64,000 nt of DNA from Kingella oralis (lineage in GTDB: Bacteria; Pseudomonadota; Gammaproteobacteria; Burkholderiales; Neisseriaceae). Location: assembly GCF_014054985.1 (NCBI RefSeq), contig NZ_CP059569.1, positions 1-64,000 of the forward strand, in the 5' to 3' direction. The notes beneath the pieces are model-generated. The model did not search any database. It was not told where the DNA came from and was given only the letters and a program-made list of their open reading frames with translations. The position numbers and the translations under genes are program-made. This document shows, in pieces, positions 46,343-53,943 of this stretch; the stretch's first letter is position 1, and the number at the start of each line of letters is the position of its first letter.

Positions 46343-47557
46343 ATGAAACGAGTCGTCGTAACCGGCATCGGCATCGTATCCAGCTTAGGCAACAACTGCC
46401 GCGAAGTGCTGGCATCGCTGCAAAACCTAAAATCAGGCATCGCCTTTGACGAAAGCTACCGCGAAATGGGGCTGCGCTCCAACGTGGCGGGCAACATCAA
46501 CATCGATTTAAAAGAACATATTGACCGCAAAATCCTGCGCTTTATGGGCAGCGCCCCTGCCTATGCCTACATCGCCATGCAGGAAGCGATTGAAAACGCG
46601 GGCTTAACCGAAGCGCAAGTGTCCAACATTCGCACAGGCATTGTGGCGGGCAGCGGCGGCGCATCATCGGCATCGCAAGTGGAAGCCGCAGACGTATTAC
46701 GCGCCAGCGGCATCAAGCGCGTAGGGCCTTATGCCGTAACCAAAACCATGGGCTCAACCGTTGCCGCTTGCTTGGCAACGCCGTTTAAAATCAAAGGCGT
46801 AAACTACTCCATCAGCTCCGCTTGCTCCACTTCGGCGCATTGCATCGGACACGCCGCCGAGTTAATCCAACTGGGCAAACAAGACATCGTGTTCGCAGGC
46901 GGCGGCGAAGAAGTGTCGTGGCAAATGAGCAGCCTGTTTGACGCGATGGGCGCGCTATCCAGCAAATACAACGACACGCCCGAGCGCGCCAGCCGCGCCT
47001 ACGATGCCAACCGCGACGGCTTTGTGATTTCAGGCGGCGGCAGCATTTTGGTGCTGGAAGAATACGAACACGCCAAAGCGCGCGGCGCAAATATCATTTG
47101 CGAATTAACAGGTTACGGCGCAACTTCGGACGGCTACGACATGGTGCAGCCATCGGGCGAAGGCGCGGTGCGCTGTATGCAAATGGCGTTGGCGCAACAC
47201 GGCGGCAGCGTGGACTACATCAACGCGCACGGCACGTCCACCCCCGTGGGCGACACGCGCGAATTGGGCGCCATCCGCGAAGCGTTTGCGGGGCAAACCG
47301 TGCCGATGATCAGCTCCACCAAATCGCTGTCGGGGCACGCGCTCGGCGCGGCAGGCTCCAACGAAGCGATTTACTCCATCCTGATGATGCAGAACGATTT
47401 TGTCTGCGCCAGCGCCAACATTGAAACGCTGGACGAGCTGGCGGAAGGTCTGCCGATTGTGCGCGAAAACCGCCAAGTGAAACTCAACGCAGTGATGTCC
47501 AACAGCTTCGGCTTCGGCGGCACCAATGCCACGCTGATTTTCAGCCGCGCGGAATAA
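46343..47557 (+). CDS. fabB: 3-oxoacyl-ACP synthase I (KAS I) FabB
   Basis: 404 residues. The catalytic triad is visible: Cys in SISSACSTSAHCIGHA, His in INAHGTSTPVGD, and Lys/His in TKSLSGHALGAAG. It elongates unsaturated acyl chains made by FabA. ATG 46343 is chosen because AGGAG (46329-46333) directly abuts the alternative ATG 46334 but lies 9 nt from this one. Ends in a normal FGFGGTNATLIFSR block. Confidence 0.97.
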   Translation: MKRVVVTGIGIVSSLGNNCREVLASLQNLKSGIAFDESYREMGLRSNVAGNINIDLKEHIDRKILRFMGSAPAYAYIAMQEAIENAGLTEAQVSNIRTGIVAGSGGASSASQVEAADVLRASGIKRVGPYAVTKTMGSTVAACLATPFKIKGVNYSISSACSTSAHCIGHAAELIQLGKQDIVFAGGGEEVSWQMSSLFDAMGALSSKYNDTPERASRAYDANRDGFVISGGGSILVLEEYEHAKARGANIICELTGYGATSDGYDMVQPSGEGAVRCMQMALAQHGGSVDYINAHGTSTPVGDTRELGAIREAFAGQTVPMISSTKSLSGHALGAAGSNEAIYSILMMQNDFVCASANIETLDELAEGLPIVRENRQVKLNAVMSNSFGFGGTNATLIFSRAE

Positions 47558-47568
47558 ATCCGGCAGCA

Positions 47569-47612
47569 TAAAGGCAGCCTGAAAACGGGTTTTCCGTTTT
47601 CAGGCTGCCTTG
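47569..47612. terminator. DUS-pair terminator after fabB
   Basis: AAAGGCAGCCTGAAAACGG and CCGTTTTCAGGCTGCCTTG form a long stem. Confidence 0.75.
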
Positions 47613-47669
47613 TCTTTTCCCGCCAATCGGCTACAATGTGCAAACGTTGCTACATATAAGGAGACGACC

Positions 47670-47924
47670 ATGCAAACCATCAGCAGCCGCGAATTTAATC
47701 AAAACGTTGCCAAAGCCAAAAACATGAGCGACACCGCCCCCGTGTGCATCACCGACCGCGGCGAGCCAGCCTATGTGTTGATGAACTATGCGGCGTATCA
47801 GTCTCTAAACAAACACCCTAAAAGCAATGCCGAACGCCTCGGCATGAGCGTGGAAGATTTGGAATTGGTGGGCGAAGTGGAATTTCCGCGCTGCATCATC
47901 GCCGACCGCGAGGGGTTGTTCTGA
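47670..47924 (+). CDS. Phd/YefM-type antitoxin
   Basis: 84 residues. MQTISSREFNQNVAKAKNMS is the DNA-binding start of the Phd/YefM fold, followed by VCITDRGEPAYVLMNYAAYQ. The C-terminal part (LELVGEVEFPRCII) should bind the toxin. ATG 47670 has AAGGAG upstream. Its TGA overlaps the toxin ATG by one base, the usual toxin-antitoxin coupling. Confidence 0.9.
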   Translation: MQTISSREFNQNVAKAKNMSDTAPVCITDRGEPAYVLMNYAAYQSLNKHPKSNAERLGMSVEDLELVGEVEFPRCIIADREGLF

Positions 47925-48352
47925 TGTATCTGATTGATACCAATGTTTTATCCGAAATCCGCAAAATCCAAAGCAGCCACACGCCGCCTGAATTTTTGGC
48001 GTGGTTCAACGCAATCAATCTGAACGACTGCTATCTTTCCGTCATCACCCTACTGGAAATCGAACAAGGCATTTTGCGCGTGCGGCATCGAGGCGACGAA
48101 GCCCAATTTATGCGCCTGCAACAATGGCTGAACGACACCGTGATTCCCACCTTTGACCAGCGCATTCTGCCCATCGACCGCCACACCGCCCGCATCTGCG
48201 TCCGCCTGCACGTGCCCGACCAACGCCCCTACAACGACGCGCTCATCGCCGCCACCGCCATCCGCCACGACCTCACGCTGGTAACGCGCAATGTGCGCGA
48301 TTTTGCCGAACTGAACGTACCGCTGCTCAACCCGTTTTCGGGCAAGGGGTAG
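47924..48352 (+). CDS. PIN-domain toxin (VapC/FitB family)
   Basis: 142-residue ribonuclease of the PIN fold. The acidic metal-binding residues are seen in MYLIDTNVLSEIRK (Asp5), SVITLLEIEQG (Glu), PYNDALIAATA (Asp) and LVTRNVRDF (Asp region). Like FitB of gonococcus it is paired with an upstream DNA-binding antitoxin, although that antitoxin is of the Phd type here. Expected to cleave RNA, often tRNA; target unknown. Confidence 0.9.
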   Translation: MYLIDTNVLSEIRKIQSSHTPPEFLAWFNAINLNDCYLSVITLLEIEQGILRVRHRGDEAQFMRLQQWLNDTVIPTFDQRILPIDRHTARICVRLHVPDQRPYNDALIAATAIRHDLTLVTRNVRDFAELNVPLLNPFSGKG

Positions 48353-48377
48353 AAAGCATAGGTTGAGAAGCCGTTCA

Positions 48378-48411
48378 AAGGCAGCCTGAAATATTTTCAG
48401 GCTGCCTTTTG
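48378..48411. terminator. DUS-pair terminator after the toxin gene
   Basis: AAAGGCAGCCTGAAA-TA-TTTTCAGGCTGCCTTTT: two uptake sequences almost back to back with a minimal loop. Confidence 0.78.
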
Positions 48412-48479
48412 TATATCACTTCACTACACTTTTCTGTTTTTATGATTTTGTATCATCTGCTATCTGACACGACAACGGC

Positions 48480-48884
48480 TTATTCTTTACCGACGGTTTT
48501 CAACAGCTCAGTTAAAGCATCAAGCTGCTGTTTTTGCCAAGCAATCAGTTTTTCTTTTTCTATTAACATAGCTTGTATATAACTGTTTTGCTGTTTCAGC
48601 TTTTCAATTTCAATTACATATTGCTCCTGTGCGGCGTAGTAATTGGTAGAATTGGTGCTGTTTTCCATATTTAAAAACACCAAACTTTTATCTACTGAAA
48701 GCAAATCCACCACGTCCATGCCCAACACATCGGCTATTTTTTCCAGCTTGTCCATTTGCAAACCCACTTCTCCACGCTCAATTTTCGCATAGCCGTTTAC
48801 CGACATTTGCAGCTGCTCTGCCATGTTTTCCTGCGAGAAGTTTTTTAACTCGCGAATTTTACGGATTTTTTCATGCACTTTCAT
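48480..48884 (-). CDS. XRE-family (Cro/CI) transcriptional regulator
   Basis: 134 residues: N-terminal helix-turn-helix (MKVHEKIRKIRELKNFSQENM, residues 1-60, with QLQMSVNGYAKIERGE) and a C-terminal predicted coiled coil (residues about 85-130, YVIEIEKLKQQNSYIQAMLI). ATG 48884 has AAGGA 6 nt upstream; an in-frame ATG at 48938 exists but lacks one. AT-rich relative to its neighbours. Divergent from the repeat protein at 49055. Confidence 0.87.
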   Translation of the reverse strand: MKVHEKIRKIRELKNFSQENMAEQLQMSVNGYAKIERGEVGLQMDKLEKIADVLGMDVVDLLSVDKSLVFLNMENSTNSTNYYAAQEQYVIEIEKLKQQNSYIQAMLIEKEKLIAWQKQQLDALTELLKTVGKE

Positions 48885-49054
48885 CAGGCTTCCTTGTTGG
48901 TTGGTGTTGCCGATACTGGTAGTGGGTGTTTTATACATGGTGAGAAGTTTATCATTGTCTGCCTTAACAATAAATTACTGCATGGATATTTATATTCAGA
49001 ATTTTGTTGATGCGGCAAAACGTAACTCACTTTAATAAATAAAAAGGACAAACT

Positions 49055-49372
49055 GTGCCTAACATTGTTTCAAATGTTAATTGGGTATGCGACGGCAGAG
49101 AATTAAAGCCCAAACGCAATGCTACCAACCATAACACATGGGTGTTTGATGGCAGAGAAATCAAACCCAAATATGGGGCTACTAGCCACAATACATGGCT
49201 GTTTGACGGTAGAGAAATTAAACCCAAAAATGGTGCTACCACCCACAATACTTGGGTAGTGGATGGGCAGAAAATCAAGCCGAAATCCAATGCCACTTCG
49301 GCAAGCACTTACGATATTAACGGCGAGCCCATATTGGTTGCGTTCGGACAACTGATATTGAAACTTTGGTAA
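49055..49372 (+). CDS. Small protein of 19-residue tandem repeats
   Basis: 105 residues; start GTG 49055 with AAAAAGGA upstream. Four clear units and a fifth worn unit repeat every 19 residues (57 bp): Trp10, Trp29, Trp48 and Trp67 mark the period, then Tyr86. The unit pattern is NTWV-x-DGREIKPK-x-x-AT-x-H. The protein is basic and has no signal peptide or membrane helix until a short hydrophobic tail (LVAFGQLILKLW). I recall no named domain. It is divergent from an XRE regulator and sits just before the glycosylase-like gene. Confidence 0.78.
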   Translation: MPNIVSNVNWVCDGRELKPKRNATNHNTWVFDGREIKPKYGATSHNTWLFDGREIKPKNGATTHNTWVVDGQKIKPKSNATSASTYDINGEPILVAFGQLILKLW

Positions 49373-49378
49373 GCCAGT

Positions 49379-49390
49379 AGGTCGTCTGAA
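49379..49390 (+). other. Neisseria mucosa-dialect uptake sequence (AG-mucDUS)
   Basis: AGGTCGTCTGAA is an exact match to the mucosa-group dialect and differs from the resident one at four positions. An imperfect complement (TTTCAGGCGAC, to 49407) follows, so the pair can form a small hairpin after the repeat protein. Confidence 0.85.
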
Positions 49391-49425
49391 AACCTTTCAG
49401 GCGACTTTTACATTCGGAGACAGAT

Positions 49426-50163
49426 ATGGATATGGACATCAAACAAGAATACGACTGGCTGCGCGACTTCCACGGCTGCGATGGCGGCGACATCGGCTCG
49501 CCCGAAAAATCGTCGGTATGGGTGTGTGGCATCGAATGGGGCGGCGGGCACACCGTTGAAAATTTACGGCAAATTGCGGCAGAACCGTACACAGGCGATA
49601 CGGATTTCGGCTATGAGGCTTGGCAGGAATGCGTGGACTGTCCTTACAATATCAGCGTCTGCAAATTGCTGACCGCCCTCAACGGCGGGCAGGTGGAAGA
49701 CTACCGCCGCTTTGCCGAAGAAGTGCAGCCGTTTGTGCACAAAGCCGGTTCGGGCTATTTCAAAATGAACCTGTATCCGATTGCGTTTAAAAACACCGAT
49801 GCAGGCCTTTGGCAGCAGGAGTTTTCCGAGATTACGGGTTTTGCCGACAAACAGGAATACGTGAATTTCTGCAACAGATACCGTTTTGCCGAAATGAATG
49901 CTTGGGTGGAAAAATACCGCCCGCGCCTGATTATCGGCTTCGGCACATCTTACGATAACGAGTTTAACGCTGCGTTTTCAGACGGTTTTCGCAGCTTCAA
50001 ACAAGAGGAAATTGCAGGGAAAAAATTAAAATGGAAACGCAATGAAAACGGCACATTGCTGGCGGTGTTACCCTTTCCAAGCGGCTCTCATGGTTTGAAC
50101 AGTAATGTGTCTTTGCAGAAATTTGGTGAAAGATTGGCGGAACTGCTGGTAAACAAAGAATAG
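49426..50163 (+). CDS. Uracil-DNA-glycosylase-like protein, tentative
   Basis: 245 residues without a family I can name firmly. Motif order suggests the UDG superfamily: WVCGIEWGGG (residues 32-41) at the first strand end, MNLYPIAF (114-121), a core strand RLIIGFGTSY (167-176) and LPFPSGSHGLNS (215-226), comparable to the C-terminal HPS-type loop. Cys69 and Cys72 (CVDCP) could be part of a metal site. ATG 49426 has GGAG 6 nt upstream; ATG 49432 is an alternative. Function is inference. Confidence 0.6.
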   Translation: MDMDIKQEYDWLRDFHGCDGGDIGSPEKSSVWVCGIEWGGGHTVENLRQIAAEPYTGDTDFGYEAWQECVDCPYNISVCKLLTALNGGQVEDYRRFAEEVQPFVHKAGSGYFKMNLYPIAFKNTDAGLWQQEFSEITGFADKQEYVNFCNRYRFAEMNAWVEKYRPRLIIGFGTSYDNEFNAAFSDGFRSFKQEEIAGKKLKWKRNENGTLLAVLPFPSGSHGLNSNVSLQKFGERLAELLVNKE

Positions 50164-50535
50164 AGATGATTGGTGCCGATGCAGTTTTATGATGATTGTG
50201 GTTCGCGCTTATAGGGCTGATATATGGCGATATGCAGAAGGCAGCCTGAAACAGGAAAACCGATTTTAGCTTTGCAACTCCGCTGCGCTACGCAGGCTGC
50301 CACTGGGGTTTTGCAAAGATTTCAGGCTGCCTTATCGGTTGGGCAAAGGCATCGGCATGAATAGGGCGCGTGGGCGGTTTGCCCGTATCGGCAACGGGCG
50401 CGGTTTTATGCCGCGCCAGATGCTGCCGCTTCTTCCAATCACCAGCAAATCACCAGCAAAACGCCGCGCTAGGACTTCCCCCGCGCGGCGTTTGATTTTA
50501 GCTTCGCAACTGCGCTTCGCTACGCAGGCTGCCGG
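50164..50535. other. Gene-free gap with degenerate uptake sequences
   Basis: Holds uptake-sequence copies near 50239 and 50321 and two GCTTCGC/GCAACT..GCGCTACGCAGGCTGCC segments that look like degraded copies of the same signal (near 50270 and 50505). No coding region is convincing. Confidence 0.5.
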
Positions 50536-51000
50536 TTAGGCGGCGATTTTTTCGCACGCTTTAATGCAGTTTAGGCAAGATTCGTAGCAGGCTTTGCATT
50601 CGGCGTGGTGCGCGGCGTGGGCTTTGCAGGCTTCGGCGCATTGTTTGCAGGCTTCAACGCACACTTTTGCCAATGCGGGCGTGAGGCGCGAATTTTGCGC
50701 GGCTAGGTTTTGGATGGCGCCGCACAAGGCGAGCATTTGGTTCACGGCAACGGCGCAGTCTTTCATGGAAGTGTCGCCGCTAGAGAGCAGGGCGATGCAG
50801 TGGCTCAGGCACACTTGCCCTGCGGCAACGCAATGCTCGGCGGCGGCGCGCGCGGCTTCGTATGCGCGGGGGGCTGCGGCGGGCATGGCGTGGCTGCCGT
50901 GCGCGGCGTGGTCGTGATGGTCGTGGGCTTGGGCGGCGGTGGCAACGGCGGCCAGGGTGGCGGCTGCGGCGGTGCTGCTGATAAATTGGCGGCGGTTCAT
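50536..51000 (-). CDS. Csp1-type four-helix copper storage protein
   Basis: 154 residues. Twin-arginine signal MNRRQFISSTAAAATLAAVA for folded export, then a His-rich linker (HDHHDHAAHGSH) and a four-helix bundle with about 14 cysteines, mostly spaced CxxxC/CxxC facing the core (VCVEACKQCAEACKAH, ECKACYESCLNCIKAC). This is the pattern of Csp1/DUF326 proteins that store many Cu(I) ions. ATG 51000 begins the Tat signal. Stand-alone; no copper regulator next to it. Confidence 0.9.
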   Translation of the reverse strand: MNRRQFISSTAAAATLAAVATAAQAHDHHDHAAHGSHAMPAAAPRAYEAARAAAEHCVAAGQVCLSHCIALLSSGDTSMKDCAVAVNQMLALCGAIQNLAAQNSRLTPALAKVCVEACKQCAEACKAHAAHHAECKACYESCLNCIKACEKIAA

Positions 51001-51184
51001 GTTATGGAACGTCCTTTGTGTAAAGTGGGCGTGTGCCCGTTGGGAATAAATTTCAGGCTGCCGTGAATATGGGATAAGGCAGCCTGAAATGCTAAGAAAC
51101 GGCATTTTACGTTATTTTATGGCGTGATGCAGCCTGAAAATGGGGAATGGTGTTTTTTGCTTCGCGCAAGCTCGGCAATATGAT

Positions 51185-51318
51185 TTTCAGGCTGCCTCTG
51201 CAAAGCCTGCAACTGGTGGCGCGTCGGCGGCTCGCCGACATCTGCCAACCCATCAAGCCCTATTGAACGACTTGGCGACGAGCCATCGCCGCTCCATATT
51301 GAGTTTTCAGGCTGCCTC
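51185..51318 (-). repeat. DUS-bounded dispersed repeat, copy C
   Basis: The best-preserved copy, in the 321-nt gap between the copper protein and the DUF2019 gene. Hairpin 1: GTCGGCG-GCT-CGCCGAC. Hairpin 2: GGCGA-CGAGCCA-TCGCC (51274-51290). It ends GCTCCATATTGAGTTTTCAGG. Both sides are uptake sequences. Confidence 0.78.
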
Positions 51319-51321
51319 TGC

Positions 51322-51669
51322 TCAATCACCCAACGTCAAATTCCCCTTGCGCCATTGGGTAAGCGTTTGCTTGGCATCGGCGATTAAAATGCCTGCGCCG
51401 TGTGCGGCAATAGTGGTTAAAACAGCTTCGGTTTGCTGGGCAAACGGCGGGCAGAATAACAAATAACGCGCCGCCCATAGCCGCACGGCGGCGTGTTCGT
51501 GGCAAAGCAGCGGGACGAGTGCCGCCAAATGCCCGCCGGCGACTAGGCTGTCTTTGGCTCGGACGATTTGGGCATAGGCGCGATTGGCGGTGCGGGCATT
51601 GCCTTGCTGCGTGGCTTGGTAGTGGCATTCGGCTTGGGCGGCGAATCGGGTTATTTTAAGGCGGGGCAT
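51322..51669 (-). CDS. DUF2019-family (HEAT-like) protein
   Basis: 115 residues, helical. The pattern HEHAAVRLWAARYLLFCPPFA followed by ADAKQTLTQWRKGNL fits DUF2019, whose role is unknown (some members sit in toxin-immunity loci). ATG 51669 begins MPRLKITRFAAQAE; no strong Shine-Dalgarno, with an uptake sequence close upstream. Same strand as the next small gene. Confidence 0.62.
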   Translation of the reverse strand: MPRLKITRFAAQAECHYQATQQGNARTANRAYAQIVRAKDSLVAGGHLAALVPLLCHEHAAVRLWAARYLLFCPPFAQQTEAVLTTIAAHGAGILIADAKQTLTQWRKGNLTLGD

Positions 51670-51772
51670 GGTTTTAGCCTTGGGGGATGTTTGAGGCAGC
51701 CTGAAAACGAGCGAAGAGGGTTTCAGCGAAGCTAAAACGTGCATCTAAACTTGTTTTCAGGCTGCCTTCTAT

Positions 51773-52054
51773 TCAGGATGAAATCAGCTCAAACAATTTC
51801 GCGCGAAGCCTATCCAACTGCGTATCCGCCGCCGTATCCGTCGCGCCGCGCGTTTGCATCACCAAATCGCTGAACGAACCCGCGCCCGCAAACAGCCGCC
51901 GAATGTCGGCTTGAATAGGGGCGAGCGGGGCGGTTTCATCGTTTAATCGCGCCAGCAAACCGGCAAAAATCGCCGCCCATGCGGGTTCATTGGTTTGCGC
52001 GGCAAGCAAACGGTGAATCTGCGCGCATAATGCTTTGATTTCTGAGCGTTGCAT
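51773..52054 (-). CDS. Hypothetical small helical protein
   Basis: 93 residues, predicted mostly helical (IHRLLAAQTNEPAWAAIFAGLLARL). No family recognised. It lies upstream of the DUF2019 gene on the same strand, separated by a DUS pair, and its start is 35 nt from the stop of the AI-2E-family gene. Confidence 0.55.
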   Translation of the reverse strand: MQRSEIKALCAQIHRLLAAQTNEPAWAAIFAGLLARLNDETAPLAPIQADIRRLFAGAGSFSDLVMQTRGATDTAADTQLDRLRAKLFELISS

Positions 52055-52088
52055 TTTAACTTTGTTGCCGCCTGCGGTTTCAGGCTGC

Positions 52089-53162
52089 CTATCGCTTGCG
52101 GTAAAAACTACTGCTCACATACGCCTGCTTGCCCTCTTGCAGCAGCACAAGGCAGACAGCCGCCAAGGGCAGCGCCACCAGCATGCCGACAAAGCCGAGC
52201 AGCTGCCCGAACGCCATCAGCGAAAAAATCACCCAAAACGGCGACAGCCCGATTTTGTCGCCCACAATTTTCGGCGTAATCAGGAAACTTTCCAAAAACT
52301 GCCCCACGGCAAACACCGCCCACACGGAAACCAAGCCGTGCCACGAGCCGAATTGCAGCAGCGCGGCGAGCGTTGCCAGCAGCAGCCCGGTGAACGCGCC
52401 CAGATAGGGCACGAACACCAGAATGCCCGCCACCATGCCGATGGCAAAGCCCGATTCCAAGCCCGTGAGCATCAGCCCCGTGCCATAGAGCGTGCCCATA
52501 ATCAGCATCACCATCAGCTGCCCGCGCAAAAATTCGCCCAGCACGGTGTTCATATTGCCGGTGATGCGGGTGTAGGTGTCCAGATAACGGCGCGGCACCA
52601 GCTCGGTTGCCCCCGCTTCCCAGCGCGCCCAATCCAGCAAAAAGTAATACAGCAAAAGCGGCAGCAGCACGATGTTGCTCAAACTGGTTGCCAGCGATGC
52701 GCCGCTTTGCATCAGCGCGGGCAAGGCTTGCTGGATGCGCGTTTGGATGGTTTGCGCGTTGCTGCGCAGCCAGTTGGCGGCGGTTTCGTTGTTGAGCGAG
52801 AGGTAATGCCCGAATTTTTGGTTAAACCACGGCAGCGCGGTGCGGTGGATGTAATCGGCAAACTGCGGCAGCTTTTGGATGATGCTTTGCAACTGCTGCA
52901 CCAGCATCGGCACAATGACCAGCAGCAGCGCGGTGAGCAAAAACAGCGCGAACAGCATCACCCACATGGAAGCGCGCCCGCGCTTGATGCCGTGCGCTTC
53001 CAGCTTGCTCACCAGTGGGTTGAGGATATACGCCAGCACGGCGGCGATGATAAACGGCGTGAGTATGCCGCCAAGAAAGTGGAAAAAGGCAACCAGAAAG
53101 GCGATAAGCAGAAAGCCGGCCAGCCACGGCAGCCATGGGCGTTTTTTGTTGGGGAGGTACAT
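52089..53162 (-). CDS. AI-2E family transporter (PerM/YdiK type)
   Basis: 357 residues, about seven to eight transmembrane helices. FHFLGGILTPFIIAAVLAYILNPLV at the N-terminus and the conserved GTLYGTGLMLTGLESGFAIGM and PYLGAFTGLLLA blocks identify the family (former UPF0118). It is named after AI-2 export but the substrates vary. ATG 53162 begins MYLPNKKRPWLPW; upstream in-frame sequence overlaps an uptake sequence and is not used. Confidence 0.92.
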   Translation of the reverse strand: MYLPNKKRPWLPWLAGFLLIAFLVAFFHFLGGILTPFIIAAVLAYILNPLVSKLEAHGIKRGRASMWVMLFALFLLTALLLVIVPMLVQQLQSIIQKLPQFADYIHRTALPWFNQKFGHYLSLNNETAANWLRSNAQTIQTRIQQALPALMQSGASLATSLSNIVLLPLLLYYFLLDWARWEAGATELVPRRYLDTYTRITGNMNTVLGEFLRGQLMVMLIMGTLYGTGLMLTGLESGFAIGMVAGILVFVPYLGAFTGLLLATLAALLQFGSWHGLVSVWAVFAVGQFLESFLITPKIVGDKIGLSPFWVIFSLMAFGQLLGFVGMLVALPLAAVCLVLLQEGKQAYVSSSFYRKR

Positions 53163-53290
53163 GGGGGTGATATGGGGGAAGTGGAAAAAGGGGGATTGTA
53201 AACAAAAAAGGGCAGCCTGAAAGTTCATTTTAGCTTCGCAGAAGCTCGTCAATTCACTTTCAGGCTGCCTTTCCATTTAACATAAAGCCA

Positions 53291-53749
53291 TTACTGCACC
53301 CGCGCCCGATGTTCGCTCTCTTTATAGTCGCGGATAATGTGGTTGTTATCGGTAATGAAATAGCGGTAGCGCGTGAAGTTGGTTACGCCCTGTTCATAGT
53401 AATCGGTTCGGTCGCCGTTGCTGTGGTAACCGCTGCCGAGATAATGGGTTGAAGCACTGTTTTCGCTGATTGCCAGCCAAGTGTAAATATAGCCTTCCTG
53501 CCCTTTCAGTTTACCTTCTTGGATAATTCCGTGTTCAATATTGTCTGCCTTACCAAATTCCGAATAAGCAGCAATGATGTGTTTGCCCCGAAAGCGCGCA
53601 CCTGCCACGCCTTTTCGTGCTGCATTGATTGCGCCATTGGGTGAAATATCAGTACTCATAATTTTATCCACTGTTTCACAACCAGAAAGCATCAACGCCA
53701 TAGCAGACAACAGCAAAATGGGTTTTAAACAAGATTGCGATAAAAGCAT
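53291..53749 (-). CDS. Small lipoprotein, unknown
   Basis: 152 residues. Signal peptide with lipobox LSGC (MLLSQSCLKPILLLSAMALMLSGC; the lipid-bearing Cys is residue 24). The mature part is rich in Tyr and polar residues (HYLGSGYHSNGDRTDYYEQG) and ends TDNNHIIRDYKESEHRARVQ. No family recognised. ATG 53749 follows GGAGACATT. The region is more AT-rich than the average here. Confidence 0.72.
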   Translation of the reverse strand: MLLSQSCLKPILLLSAMALMLSGCETVDKIMSTDISPNGAINAARKGVAGARFRGKHIIAAYSEFGKADNIEHGIIQEGKLKGQEGYIYTWLAISENSASTHYLGSGYHSNGDRTDYYEQGVTNFTRYRYFITDNNHIIRDYKESEHRARVQ

Positions 53750-53880
53750 AATGTCTCCAAAAAAATGAACAAACTGGAAGGTTGTATATTATAGGTTAGT
53801 TCAGTAGGCTGGGATAGCAATGTGGATGGCTAAAAGCTATGTTGTACACATTTTCATAACTGCAAACCATATAAAAACAG

Positions 53881-53886
53881 TATAAT
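53881..53886 (+). promoter_or_regulatory. Candidate -10 element before the DUF4189 lipoprotein
   Basis: A perfect TATAAT at 53881-53886, 58 nt before the start codon. A -35 at 17-nt spacing would be the weak AACTGC (53858-53863). Confidence 0.4.
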
Positions 53887-53943
53887 TATTATCTGCTAAA
53901 TGGCAATCCTCGTTTTAATCAACTGTTTGAATAAGGAATCATT

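Noticed and set aside
47640..47655. Possible toxin-antitoxin operator (TGCAAACGTTGC) before the antitoxin gene
   Set aside because: The symmetry is imperfect and short; it could easily be chance.
52035..53201. 388-codon plus-strand frame opposite the AI-2E transporter
   Set aside because: Extremely Gln/His/Arg-rich product, antisense to a clear membrane protein; an artefact of GC-rich codon use.
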